A stretch of DNA of 16,600 nt from Deltaproteobacteria bacterium (GTDB lineage: Bacteria > Myxococcota_A > UBA9160), in NCBI GenBank assembly GCA_003520425.1, contig DOUU01000389.1, positions 1 to 16,600 on the forward strand, given 5' to 3'. The notes beneath the pieces were generated by a model that saw nothing but the letters and a program-made list of their open reading frames with translations, searched no databases and had not been told where the DNA came from. Made by a program: the position numbers and the translations under genes. Shown here piece by piece: positions 1 through 7,363 of this stretch; the first letter of the stretch is position 1; each line of letters begins with the position of its first letter.

Positions 1-726
1 GTCGAGGAAGAGGGTGCCGCCATCCGCTTCCACAAAAAGGCCCCGCCGCGCGCGATCGGCTCCGGTAAAGGCCCCCTTCGAATGTCCGAACAGCTCGCTC
101 TCGAGCAGGGTCTCGGGGATGGCTGCGCAGTTCACCGCCACAAAAGCCTCGTCGCGGCGCGGTGACTGCGCGTGGATTGCGCGTGCGAGAACCTCCTTGC
201 CCGTTCCGCTCTCGCCAGTGAGAAGCACGGTCGACTTGAACTCCGCGGCGCGCTCGAGGAGCTCGAGCACGGCGATCATTGCCGGCGAGGCGGCGACGAT
301 CGGGCGGTCTCCCACTGCACGGTGGACCTCACGCCGGAGGATGTGGTTGGCTCGGTGCAGACGCTCCCGCTCGCGGGCCTTGCGGATCACGAGCAGGAGC
401 TCTGACGGGGTGAAAGGTTTTGCGAGGTAGTCGTAGGCACCACGCCGCATCGCCTCGATGGCGAGATCTGCGGTGCCGAAGGCGGACATCAGGATCAACG
501 TCGCACCGGGGAGACGCCTTGCGAGTTGCGGGAGAAGCTCGAGGCCATCGACTCCAGGCATGCGCAAGTCGCACAGGACGACGTCGAAGGGGCTGGCCTC
601 GACGAGACGGAGCGCCTCCTCGCCTCCGGACGCGGCCACCGCCTCGTAGGACTCAGCCGCCAGGCTGAGCTGGAGGCTTTCCCGCAGGGCCTCGTCGTCG
701 TCCACGATCAGGATCCGCTCGTCCAT
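1..726 (-). CDS. Sigma-54-dependent response regulator (NtrC family), C-terminal part outside window
   Basis: Two-component response regulator that would activate RNA polymerase carrying sigma-54. The frame is open from an ATG at 726-724 to the window edge, giving 242 residues. Receiver domain, about 1-120: acidic pocket D9-D11, phospho-acceptor D53 (in CDLRMPG), S81 and K103. AAA+ domain from about 140: Walker A GESGTGKE at 171-178, the GAFTGA loop that contacts sigma-54, and Walker B GGTLFLD ending on the last codon of the window. The rest of the ATPase domain and any Fis-type DNA-binding domain lie beyond position 1. It is transcribed divergently from the pil operon, so a PilR-like role is plausible. 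However, this architecture is shared by many NtrC-family regulators, and no sensor kinase is visible, so no gene symbol is given. An AGGA sequence lies a few bases upstream of the start. Confidence 0.95.
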   Translation of the reverse strand, partial: MDERILIVDDDEALRESLQLSLAAESYEAVAASGGEEALRLVEASPFDVVLCDLRMPGVDGLELLPQLARRLPGATLILMSAFGTADLAIEAMRRGAYDYLAKPFTPSELLLVIRKARERERLHRANHILRREVHRAVGDRPIVAASPAMIAVLELLERAAEFKSTVLLTGESGTGKEVLARAIHAQSPRRDEAFVAVNCAAIPETLLESELFGHSKGAFTGADRARRGLFVEADGGTLFLD

Positions 727-741
727 GCAAATCCTATCGGA

Positions 742-754
742 CGGGGAAACCCCG
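742..754. repeat. Short perfect hairpin in the leader of the response regulator
   Basis: CGGGGAAACCCCG forms a 5-bp GC stem with an AAA loop, 16 to 28 nt upstream of the minus-strand ATG at 726. If transcribed, it would sit next to the ribosome-binding site and could affect translation. Short GC hairpins are common by chance in DNA of this composition, so the role is unproven. Confidence 0.25.
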
Positions 755-782
755 CGGTTAACCTCTCGGCGACACGCGCGGG

Positions 783-798
783 CGTGACTGTCATCACT
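783..798. promoter_or_regulatory. CRP/FNR-type palindrome (candidate operator)
   Basis: The site reads CGTGA-CTGTCA-TCACT. It is a perfect GTGA/TCAC dyad with the 6-bp spacer typical of CRP-family sites (TGTGA-N6-TCACA), matching 8 of the 10 consensus half-site bases. It lies about 60 nt upstream of the response-regulator start and about 205 nt upstream of the helix-turn-helix gene, in the divergent control region. That position suits control of one or both transcripts. No regulator for it is encoded in the window, and the call rests on the motif alone. Confidence 0.3.
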
Positions 799-930
799 TC
801 TCGCCGCCGCAGGAAGGCCGAGACGACCTCACGCGCATGCAGCCAGAGAGCGGCTGCGGCTCCCCTGCGTGGGAGAGGAACGTGATCCGCGACACAACGC
901 GGAGGCGGGAGCCTGCTCAAGTCCTTGGAA

Positions 931-964
931 CCACGGGCCGATAGGCCGACTGGTCGAGCCGTGG
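931..964. repeat. Inverted repeat CCACGG/CCGTGG with nested GGCC-GATA-GGCC
   Basis: CCACGG at 931-936 is matched by CCGTGG at 959-964, and a second dyad, GGCC-GATA-GGCC, lies inside it. The structure sits just upstream of the small helix-turn-helix gene. It could be an operator, for example for that protein acting on itself, or an mRNA leader structure. Nothing else supports a function. Confidence 0.25.
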
Positions 965-1002
965 TGCGCCCTTGGCGCGGGGGCGCGCGCGGCGGAGGGG
1001 TG

Positions 1003-1260
1003 ATGGCGATCAACCAGGTCCAGCGCTTTCGTGAGAGTCTCATGATGAGCAAGGCCGAACTTGCGCGGCGAGCCGGGCTCTCGACGCTGACCATCGATCG
1101 GCTCGAAGCCGGCCGCCCCTGTCGTCTCGACACCAAGCGCAAAGTGCTTCTCGCCCTCGGCCTAAAGGTCACGGACAAGGACCGGGTCTTCGGCTCCGCA
1201 GACGGCGGAGCTGGTATCGACGTCGAGCCCAAGGCCGAGACCGAAAGCCGCCAGGGCTAG
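1003..1260 (+). CDS. Small XRE-type helix-turn-helix protein leading the pil operon
   Basis: An 85-residue protein with a Cro/C1-type helix-turn-helix at about residues 6-55. The order KAELARRAGLSTLTIDRLEAG is typical of XRE folds: helix 2, turn, then recognition helix 3. It continues with a helix reading KRKVLLALGLKV and a short polar tail. The ATG at 1003 follows GGAGGGG at 994-1000; an in-frame GTG at 1000 is an alternative start. Upstream in-frame codons back to 925 are GC-rich and lack domain character, so the longer form is unlikely. The gene ends 13 nt before pilM and is probably co-transcribed with it. It may be a local regulator of the pilus operon, but this is inferred only from position. 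Confidence 0.8.
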   Translation: MAINQVQRFRESLMMSKAELARRAGLSTLTIDRLEAGRPCRLDTKRKVLLALGLKVTDKDRVFGSADGGAGIDVEPKAETESRQG

Positions 1261-1273
1261 GACCGGAGGAACC

Positions 1274-2359
1274 GTGCAGCTTTCCATCCCGAGCTTCGGC
1301 TTCGGCAAGAGCAAGTCGATCGTGGGTCTCGACATCGGTTCATCATCCGTGAAGGCCGTAGAACTCGCGGTCAAGCCGAAAGGCTTCGAGCTGCTTCACC
1401 TCGGGATGGCACACCTCCCCTCGGAAGCCATCGTCCAGGGCGCGTTTTTGAACTCAGCCGCGATCGTGGAAGCGATCAAGGAGTGTCTCGCGAGCGCCCG
1501 GATCAAAGCCACACAGGCTGCGGTCGCGGTGTCAGGTCACTCCGTAATCGTCAAGAAGATCAGCCTGCCCGCGATGAGCCGGGAAGAGCTCGAAGAGTCG
1601 ATCCGGTGGGAGGCCGAGCAGTACATCCCGTTCGACGTGAACGAGGTGAATCTCGACTTCCAGATTCTCTCCTCCGGGCAGGCCGAAGGTCAGATGGATG
1701 TGCTGCTTGTCGCCGCAAAGAAGGACCTGATCGACGACTACACACACGTTCTTACGGACGCGGGGCTGCAGCCTGCGGTGATGGACGTCGCCGCCTTCGC
1801 TGTGGAGAACGCATATGAGGCAAGCCACGACGTCTCCTCCCACGAGGTGATCGCGCTCGTCAACATCGGTGCTCAAACCGCGAACATCAACATCCTCGCG
1901 AATGGAATGCCGGCCTTCACGCGCGACATCTCGACGGGTGGCAACCAGTTCACCGAGGAAATCCAGAAGGCGCTCTCGATCAGCTTTGAAGAGGCCGAGC
2001 GCATCAAGCTCGGCGGCTCGGGTGCCGAGGAGAGCCAAGAGGTCGTACCCCACGAGGTGGAACAGGCGATGCGAACGGTCAGCGATACGGTGATTGGCGA
2101 GATCACGCGGTCGCTGGACTTCTTCAGCGCGACTTCGGCCGACAGCCGCATCGGTCGGATCGTGCTGTCGGGGGGTGGTTCAAAGGTGCCGGGTCTCGAC
2201 GCCCTCTTTCACGAGAAGACGAATATTCCGGTGGAGCGGATGAATCCCCTGGCCAAGATGCTCCCGAGCGCAAAGTTCGAGCCCTCCTACCTGGAGGACG
2301 TGGCGCCTTTCTTGGGTGTCGGAGTGGGTCTCGCACTGCGGAGGGCCGACGAGCGATGA
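1274..2359 (+). CDS. pilM: Type IV pilus assembly protein PilM
   Basis: Cytoplasmic actin-like (FtsA/MreB fold) component of the type IV pilus alignment complex, which binds the N-terminal tail of PilN. It has 361 residues, the usual family length. Visible motifs are phosphate-1 (GLDIGSSSVKAVEL, about 18-31, with D20), the central phosphate-2 segment (VNIGAQTANINIL, about 196-208) and the adenosine motif (LSGGGSKVPGLDALF, about 299-313). The GTG start at 1274 is preceded by GGAGGA at 1265-1270. The stop overlaps the pilN start as ATGA, which indicates translational coupling. It is the first pilus gene of pilMNOPQ. No unusual features. Confidence 0.97.
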   Translation: MQLSIPSFGFGKSKSIVGLDIGSSSVKAVELAVKPKGFELLHLGMAHLPSEAIVQGAFLNSAAIVEAIKECLASARIKATQAAVAVSGHSVIVKKISLPAMSREELEESIRWEAEQYIPFDVNEVNLDFQILSSGQAEGQMDVLLVAAKKDLIDDYTHVLTDAGLQPAVMDVAAFAVENAYEASHDVSSHEVIALVNIGAQTANINILANGMPAFTRDISTGGNQFTEEIQKALSISFEEAERIKLGGSGAEESQEVVPHEVEQAMRTVSDTVIGEITRSLDFFSATSADSRIGRIVLSGGGSKVPGLDALFHEKTNIPVERMNPLAKMLPSAKFEPSYLEDVAPFLGVGVGLALRRADER

Positions 2360-2979
2360 TTCGCATCAACCTTCTCCCGGTCCGCGAAGCCCGACGAAAG
2401 GCCAACCTTCAGCAGTTTGGCCTCATGGTGGCCCTCGCGCTCGGCATCGCGATCGCAGGCATCGTTCTCTTCCACTTGTCGATGATGCATGAGATCTCGA
2501 GTGCCCAGAGCGGGGTGGTGCAGATGAAGCAGCAGATCGATGCATTCAAGCCCCAGCTCGCCCAGGTCGAGCAATATCGAGCAAAGAAGGCGGACATTGA
2601 GCGCAAGCTCGGTGTGATCCACGACCTCGATCGCTCGCGTTCGGGCCCCGTGCATGTGCTCGACGAGCTTTCAAGTCATGTGCCGGAACGTCTGTGGCTG
2701 ACCTCGATGGAAGCGGTTTCGTCGGGCGTGACCCTCCAGGGGATGAGCCTCGACAACGAGGTCGTTGCCACGTTTATGAAGGCGCTCGAGGACTCTCCCT
2801 ATTTTCAAGACGTGGAACTCCGCTCGACCGAGTTGGCGGAGCGCGATGGACTGAAGCTGAACAAGTTCGAAATTCATGCCTTGCTGAAGAACCCTGAAGT
2901 GACGCCGGTCCAAACCGGGGGCACGGGTAACCCGGCAGCCGACGCGCCTGTGCGCGCGGCTGCAGCGTCGACCCGGTAG
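2356..2979 (+). CDS. pilN: Type IV pilus assembly protein PilN
   Basis: Bitopic inner-membrane protein of 207 residues that pairs with PilO and anchors PilM. The cytoplasmic tail begins MIRINLLPVRE, the conserved INLLP motif known to dock into a groove of PilM. It is followed by a basic stretch and one membrane segment at about 22-45 (FGLMVALALGIAIAGIVLF). Next comes a periplasmic coiled coil at about 50-90, then a ferredoxin-like globular part (about 100-180) containing ERLWLTSMEAVSSGVTLQG. The tail is rich in Ala, Pro and Gly. The ATG at 2356 overlaps the pilM stop. The stop is 9 nt before pilO, and an AGGAGG sequence fills that gap. Confidence 0.96.
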   Translation: MIRINLLPVREARRKANLQQFGLMVALALGIAIAGIVLFHLSMMHEISSAQSGVVQMKQQIDAFKPQLAQVEQYRAKKADIERKLGVIHDLDRSRSGPVHVLDELSSHVPERLWLTSMEAVSSGVTLQGMSLDNEVVATFMKALEDSPYFQDVELRSTELAERDGLKLNKFEIHALLKNPEVTPVQTGGTGNPAADAPVRAAAASTR

Positions 2980-2988
2980 GAGGAGCCG

Positions 2989-3672
2989 ATGGAGTTGGGT
3001 CTCGAGAGGCTTCAGGGGAGCCTCGACAAGCTAACGAAGCTTCCTCGGCCCTATCGCATGGGGATCGTGCTAGGGATCATCGTGATTGTCTTTGGGCTCT
3101 ATGCCTATGTGCTCTATGCGCCGGCGAGGGCCCAACTGGAAGGGCTCCGTAAACAAGAGCTCGAGCTCCAGCGCCAGCTGAACGAGGTCCGCTCGGTCAC
3201 GCAGAATCTGGGGGCCTTCGAGGAAGAGCTTGGGCGACTCGACCGCGAGCTTACGATCGCACTGCGCCAGCTGCCCAATAGCAAGGAGCTTCCAGTTCTG
3301 TTGACCGATATCAGCACCCTCGGCAAGAACGCAGGGCTGGAGTTCAAATCGTTCAAGCCGAAGCCGGAGATTCCGCGCGATTTCTATTCGGAAGTCCCGA
3401 TCGAGATCGAGTTCCATGGACACTTCCATGAGGTCGCTGGCTTCTTCGATCAAATCTCGCGTCTCCCGCGCATTGTGAACGTGAGCGAGCTGAAAATGAA
3501 GGTGGATCTGGAGAACGCGAACGAGACGCTGCTCTTCGTTCAGGGGAATGCAACGACCTTCCGTTTCCTCGAGTCGGGGTCCGCGCCGGCCCACGACACC
3601 GCCGCGCCGGCAGGCGCGGGGTCGGCACCCGCCGTGCCCAAGCCGCGCGCGGGTGGGGGGGGTGAAGCGTGA
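2989..3672 (+). CDS. pilO: Type IV pilus assembly protein PilO
   Basis: Inner-membrane partner of PilN, 227 residues. Order of parts: a short cytoplasmic N-terminus, one membrane segment at about 24-45 (MGIVLGIIVIVFGLYAYVLY), a periplasmic coiled coil at about 47-95 (LEGLRKQELELQRQLNEV), then the globular domain with the family segment KELPVLLTDISTLGKNAGLEF at about 99-119. The ATG at 2989 has AGGAGG at 2979-2984. The C-terminus (about 195-227) is a low-complexity Ala/Pro/Gly tail that ends in a run of eight G residues in the DNA (3655-3662). The stop overlaps the pilP GTG as GTGA. Confidence 0.96.
   Translation: MELGLERLQGSLDKLTKLPRPYRMGIVLGIIVIVFGLYAYVLYAPARAQLEGLRKQELELQRQLNEVRSVTQNLGAFEEELGRLDRELTIALRQLPNSKELPVLLTDISTLGKNAGLEFKSFKPKPEIPRDFYSEVPIEIEFHGHFHEVAGFFDQISRLPRIVNVSELKMKVDLENANETLLFVQGNATTFRFLESGSAPAHDTAAPAGAGSAPAVPKPRAGGGGEA
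3655..3662 (+). repeat. G8 homopolymer at the pilO/pilP junction
   Basis: Eight consecutive G residues lie in the last codons of pilO, seven bases before the overlapping pilP GTG at 3669. The tract doubles as the purine-rich stretch a ribosome could use to start pilP. Length change here would alter the last residues and stop position of pilO and its coupling to pilP. Confidence 0.7.
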
Positions 3673-4232
3673 GGCGAGCGATCGTCACGTTTGCGGTGAG
3701 CGCGCTGCTTTGGGGCTGTGGCCAAGAGACCGGGAAGGTGTCGGTCACAGACTACGAAGCCCAGCGTCAGGCGGCGGTGGCGCGCTTGGCCAAGTCGAAG
3801 CCTGCACCGCAGGGGACGGCTGCCCCCGCAGAAGCGGCCCCGGGCAAACCCGCAGAAAACGCGTTCGGAAGCGCGGACAAAGGCTTCACCTACGTCGCCG
3901 CCGGAAAGCGGGACCCGTTCCGCTCGTTCATCCTGGAACAGCAGGCGAGCCGGAACCTGAAGCGCGACCGGGGCCCGCTGGAGCAGTTTGAGCTCGCCCA
4001 GCTCGCGCTCCACGCAGTGGTTTGGGATACGCCGAGACCGCGCGCGCTAGTCACCGATCCTTCGGGGCGGGGCTACATCGTGGCGGAGGGGACTCCGATT
4101 GGGAAGAACGAGGGGCGCGTGACAAAGATCACGGACAACCTCGTGGTCGTTCGAGAGACGTACGTCGACTATCTCGGCGAGCGGACCGAGAAGGACATTG
4201 AGATGCGCGTTCGTCAGAGCCAGGGAGGGTGA
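3669..4232 (+). CDS. pilP: Type IV pilus assembly lipoprotein PilP
   Basis: Inner-membrane lipoprotein of 187 residues that links the PilN/PilO dimer to the secretin PilQ. It begins MRRAIVTFAVSALLWGC, a short lipoprotein signal with a lipobox-like LWGC and acylated Cys at 17. A disordered Ala/Pro/Lys linker (about 35-70) spans the periplasm. The beta-domain (about 75-185) starts with YVAAGKRDPFRSF, the family hallmark (G-R/K-R-DPF), and contains the strands RALVTDPSGRGYIVAEGTPIGKNEGRVTKI. The GTG start at 3669 overlaps the pilO stop. The pilQ ATG follows after 6 nt. Confidence 0.95.
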   Translation: MRRAIVTFAVSALLWGCGQETGKVSVTDYEAQRQAAVARLAKSKPAPQGTAAPAEAAPGKPAENAFGSADKGFTYVAAGKRDPFRSFILEQQASRNLKRDRGPLEQFELAQLALHAVVWDTPRPRALVTDPSGRGYIVAEGTPIGKNEGRVTKITDNLVVVRETYVDYLGERTEKDIEMRVRQSQGG

Positions 4233-4238
4233 GATTCG

Positions 4239-6773
4239 ATGACTCGATCCAACCGTGATCGATTCGGCGGAATGCTGGGTGCTGTAGGGGCGGCTCTCGC
4301 GCTCGGCATGGCCCTGGTTTGGGGCGCTGCGAACGCGCAGGCCGTGGGCTTGGGACAAGGCGGCGGAACGCTCTCCCACGTGGACAACGTGGATTCCCGC
4401 ACCGTGCCGCCGTCCGTGGATGCCGGGCCGAGCGCCCAGTCGGCAGGGCCTGCGGATGAGGCGCCCGCGCCGGAGGCCCAGGCCCCGGCGGCCGCCCCGT
4501 CCCAAGGCAGCGCAGCGACGAAGCTCGTGGGCGTCGAGGCCCGGACCTCGCCTGAGGGCACCGTGCTCGTGCTGAAGGGCGACGGCCGCATCGATGGCGC
4601 GTCGAGCTTTACCCTGGAGAATCCGAACCGCCTCGTGCTCGACATCCCTGGGATTCAGAATGCGGTGACGACTCCGCGCATCGACGTCGGGAGCGCGGAA
4701 GTCGCGCGGGTTCGGGTTGCGCAGCACGACGGCAAGGTTCGCGTCGTGATCGATGGGGGGAGTGCAGCGTCCTCCTTCGCAGGAAGGCGGATCGAACCGT
4801 CGAGTGACGGCTTGGTGGTCACCCTTGGCGGAAGCCCGGGTGCACAACCGGTGGCGGCCTCGGCGCCGGAGCCGACGGCTGCAGCCTCTGGCGCAGACAC
4901 CACGGGTGGTAGCTCGCAGGCAACGGCCGCCGAGGCAGCTCCCAGCGCCGCTCCGGCCCCGATGGTCCACCAGGTCACCGGGGTCAAGCTGGATGCCCAA
5001 GCGGACAAGAGCCGCGTCGAGATCGATGCAGACGCGACGGTGAAGTATCAGGTCATGCGTCCGGATAAAGAGACGATCGTCGTGAGCCTGCGCAATGCAA
5101 CGCTCGCGGAAGGAGCGCAGACCAAGATTGCTCCTGAGCAGGCGGGCCCGGTGTCGCTCGTGACGGCATTCGCACAGCCCAAGACGAAGAAGCCCGAAGT
5201 CCGTGTTGTCATCAAGCGAGCGACCGGTGCAAAGCCGACCGTGACACGAGATGGCGATGCCCTGTTTGTCGATTTCCCGGTGGGGGATGCCGTTGCCGCG
5301 AAGCCTCCGATGCTTGCCGCACCCAGCGAGGCCCCGGCCTCCGCAGCGGCCCCCGAGGCAGCCAGCGCGGCTCCGCACAAGGCGGTGGCGCAGGCCTCCC
5401 AGGCTGCAGCGCCTGCGTCGATGGAGTCGGGCAATGCCGCGGACATCCTGCAGGAAGGCGGCCTCGTGAATGGCAAGGAGTACACGGGGCGGCGGATCTC
5501 GCTTGACCTCAAGGATGTCGACATCAACGATGTCCTGCGCCTGATCGCCGAAGTTTCCGATCTCAACGTGATCGCCGGCGACGAGGTCACGGGCAAGGTG
5601 ACGATCCGGCTCGTGGACGTTCCCTGGGATCAGGCCTTGGACGTCATCCTGCTGACCCGCGGGCTCGGCTTCGTGCGTGTGGGATCCGTGCTGCGCATTG
5701 CGCCGTCGGAGCAGCTGAAGAAGGAGGAGGAGTCTCGCCTCCAAGAGCGCCGGTCCCATGAAAAGCTGGAAGATCTCACGGTCAAGCTCCAGCCGGTGAA
5801 CTACGCAAACGTCGATGAAGTGGAGAAGATGGTCAAGAAGCTGCTCACGGCGCGGGGGGTCGTGAACGTCGACAAGCGCACCAACACGGTCATCATCAAG
5901 GACATCCCCTCGGTGATCGATGAGGCGACGGCGCTCATCAAGGCCATCGACACGCAGACCCCGCAGGTGCTGATCGAGGCCAAGATCGTGGAGGCGAACC
6001 TGGACTTCGCGCGCGACGTGGGCACGACCTGGTCGTTCGGCGCACAGCCGAACGTCGATCCCTTCGCCGCCACGCTTACACCGCGTACCGACTTGGGCGG
6101 CAGCGACTTCCTGCTGAATACGACGAGTACGGTACCGACGTCGGTGGGGGGTACGACCACGAATTTGCCCAACAACAACGTCTTCTTCGCGAACCCGATT
6201 ACAGACGTCGCCACCGGCCTCGCCAACGTGGGTGCCTTTTTGCTGGACCAGAAGCTGAACATCAACTTCCAGCTCCAGGCGGCGGAGAGCAACGGCGAAG
6301 GCAAGGTGATCTCGAGCCCGCGAGTCGTGACCCTCGACAATCGGGAGGCGAAGATCTTGCAGGGCGATTCGATCCCCTTCCAGACCTTCCAGAACGGCGA
6401 TGCTCAGCTCGAGTTCATCGACGCGGTGCTGAGCTTGGCGGTCACGCCGCACATTACTGCGGACAAGAGCATCATCATGAAGGTGGAAGTGACGCGGAAC
6501 GCTCCCGACGACAGCGTGAAGACATCGACAGGCTCGCCCGCAATCGCGAAGAACGAGGCCAAGACCGAGACGCTCGTGGCGGATGGCCAGACGCTCGTGA
6601 TCGGCGGGATCTACACGGTGGATAAGGCCGAGAAGGAATCCCGCGTGCCCTACCTCTTCAAGATTCCGATCCTTGGCAACCTGTTCAAGGAACACGAGAT
6701 CCACGACACGAGGAAGGAACTCCTAATCTTCCTGACGCCGCGGGTCGTCGAGCATGCCGAGGTCGCCGGCTAG
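4239..6773 (+). CDS. pilQ: Type IV pilus secretin PilQ
   Basis: Outer-membrane secretin through which the pilus exits; 844 residues. A Sec signal peptide spans residues 1 to about 33 (hydrophobic core 12-30, cleavage near ANA or AQA). After an Ala/Pro linker come two AMIN domains (about 94-198 and 243-348) that typically bind peptidoglycan. They are separated by an Ala-rich linker (about 200-240), with another linker at about 350-398. Then follow the N0/STN domain (about 415-492, with ISLDLKDVDINDVLRLIAE and GKVTIRLVDVPWDQALDVIL), the N1/KH-like domain (about 512-575) and the secretin domain (about 577 to the end). The last includes VISSPRVVTLDN and the closing KELLIFLTPRVV. The ATG at 4239 lies downstream of GGGAGG at 4223-4228. 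A perfect hairpin follows the stop. Confidence 0.98.
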   Translation: MTRSNRDRFGGMLGAVGAALALGMALVWGAANAQAVGLGQGGGTLSHVDNVDSRTVPPSVDAGPSAQSAGPADEAPAPEAQAPAAAPSQGSAATKLVGVEARTSPEGTVLVLKGDGRIDGASSFTLENPNRLVLDIPGIQNAVTTPRIDVGSAEVARVRVAQHDGKVRVVIDGGSAASSFAGRRIEPSSDGLVVTLGGSPGAQPVAASAPEPTAAASGADTTGGSSQATAAEAAPSAAPAPMVHQVTGVKLDAQADKSRVEIDADATVKYQVMRPDKETIVVSLRNATLAEGAQTKIAPEQAGPVSLVTAFAQPKTKKPEVRVVIKRATGAKPTVTRDGDALFVDFPVGDAVAAKPPMLAAPSEAPASAAAPEAASAAPHKAVAQASQAAAPASMESGNAADILQEGGLVNGKEYTGRRISLDLKDVDINDVLRLIAEVSDLNVIAGDEVTGKVTIRLVDVPWDQALDVILLTRGLGFVRVGSVLRIAPSEQLKKEEESRLQERRSHEKLEDLTVKLQPVNYANVDEVEKMVKKLLTARGVVNVDKRTNTVIIKDIPSVIDEATALIKAIDTQTPQVLIEAKIVEANLDFARDVGTTWSFGAQPNVDPFAATLTPRTDLGGSDFLLNTTSTVPTSVGGTTTNLPNNNVFFANPITDVATGLANVGAFLLDQKLNINFQLQAAESNGEGKVISSPRVVTLDNREAKILQGDSIPFQTFQNGDAQLEFIDAVLSLAVTPHITADKSIIMKVEVTRNAPDDSVKTSTGSPAIAKNEAKTETLVADGQTLVIGGIYTVDKAEKESRVPYLFKIPILGNLFKEHEIHDTRKELLIFLTPRVVEHAEVAG

Positions 6774-6798
6774 CCCAGTGGTTCGGGATGGATGGAAA

Positions 6799-6829
6799 AC
6801 GAGGGGGAGCCTGGAGGGCTCCCCCTCGT
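6799..6829 (+). terminator. 13-bp perfect hairpin after pilQ (candidate terminator)
   Basis: The left arm at 6799-6811 (ACGAGGGGGAGCC) pairs perfectly with the right arm at 6817-6829 across a 5-nt loop (TGGAG). It starts 26 nt after the pilQ stop and ends just before a promoter-like TATACT, which fits the end of the pil transcript. There is no T-run after the stem, so it is not a classical intrinsic terminator. GC-rich bacteria often use such hairpins. It shares GAGGGGGAG and GGCTCCCCC with the hairpin at 11003-11033. Confidence 0.6.
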
Positions 6830-6833
6830 CGCT

Positions 6834-6839
6834 TATACT
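6834..6839 (+). promoter_or_regulatory. Candidate -10 box (TATACT) for aroK-aroB
   Basis: TATACT matches TATAAT at five of six positions and stands out in very GC-rich DNA. No convincing -35 is seen 17 bp upstream, because that place is occupied by the terminator-like stem. Initiation about 7 nt downstream would fall at or next to the aroK GTG at 6848, giving a leaderless or nearly leaderless mRNA. This is consistent with the absence of a clear ribosome-binding site. Confidence 0.35.
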
Positions 6840-6847
6840 GCGCGTGC

Positions 6848-7363
6848 GTGAGAACAATCTGGCTCGTGGGCATGATGGGCGCCGGAAAATCTGCGGTCGG
6901 GGCTCTCCTGGCCAAGCGGCTCGGGCGCGGCTTTGTGGATACGGATGCGATGATCGAGCGAACGGCGGGAATCAGCATCGCCGAGCTTTTCACGCGCGAG
7001 GGCGAGGCGGCATTCCGCAAGCGCGAGCGCGAGGCGATCGAGAACGTGGTGGGGGGCGCGCTCGTCGTGGCATTGGGGGGAGGGGCAATCGCCCAATCCG
7101 GCGTGCGGGAGAGGATCGCAGAGAGCGGAATCATCGTGTATTTGCGGGCGCGACCGGAGACCCTGCTCCGGCGGGTCGGCGACGCTGTGGACCGCCCGCT
7201 TCTCAAAGGCCTTTCCCGTGAAGAGCGCCCGCGGCGCATTGCCGAACTTCTGGCGGAGCGCAGGCCGAGCTACGAGCGGGCTCCGATTGTGGTGGATACG
7301 GACGCGCTTGCTCCGGGGGAGGTGGTGGATGCGATCCTCGCCCGCCTGGGAAGCTTTGTGTGA
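6848..7363 (+). CDS. aroK: Shikimate kinase
   Basis: Cytoplasmic enzyme that phosphorylates shikimate at the 3-hydroxyl using ATP, the fifth step of the shikimate pathway. It has 171 residues, normal for the family. Walker A is GMMGAGKS (8-15). Shikimate-binding residues are D33 in DTDAMIE, R57 in FRKRE and the GGG triplet (77-79). The lid arginine is R116 in RPLLKG, and R138/R139 lie near ERRPSYE. The GTG at 6848 is chosen because the kinase fold starts exactly there (MRTIWLVGMMGAGKS). An in-frame extension to 6788 would run through the pil hairpin. No Shine-Dalgarno sequence is evident. The stop overlaps the aroB GTG. aroK-aroB directly after pilQ is a recurring proteobacterial arrangement. 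Confidence 0.96.
   Translation: MRTIWLVGMMGAGKSAVGALLAKRLGRGFVDTDAMIERTAGISIAELFTREGEAAFRKREREAIENVVGGALVVALGGGAIAQSGVRERIAESGIIVYLRARPETLLRRVGDAVDRPLLKGLSREERPRRIAELLAERRPSYERAPIVVDTDALAPGEVVDAILARLGSFV

Noticed and set aside
971..990. Possible sigma-54 promoter (TTGGCGC) before the helix-turn-helix gene
   Set aside because: The GG at 974-975 is not followed by GC after exactly 10 bases (the next two bases are CG), so the strict spacing is off by one. The region is nearly all G and C, which makes such matches easy.
925..1002. N-terminal extension of the helix-turn-helix protein back to 925
   Set aside because: The extra residues are Arg/Gly-rich and lack domain character. The purine-rich ribosome-binding site lies directly before 1003, and the inverted repeat at 931-964 would fall inside the coding region.
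4047..6704. Very long open frame (885 codons) on the minus strand opposite pilP/pilQ
   Set aside because: It is antisense to a clearly genuine secretin. The translation is rich in Arg, His and Asp with no recognisable domain, as expected from the complement of GC-rich codons. No ribosome-binding site or family signature was seen.
6788..6847. N-terminal extension of AroK back to 6788
   Set aside because: It would translate through the perfect pilQ terminator-like stem. Shikimate kinases begin just before the Walker A motif, matching the GTG at 6848.
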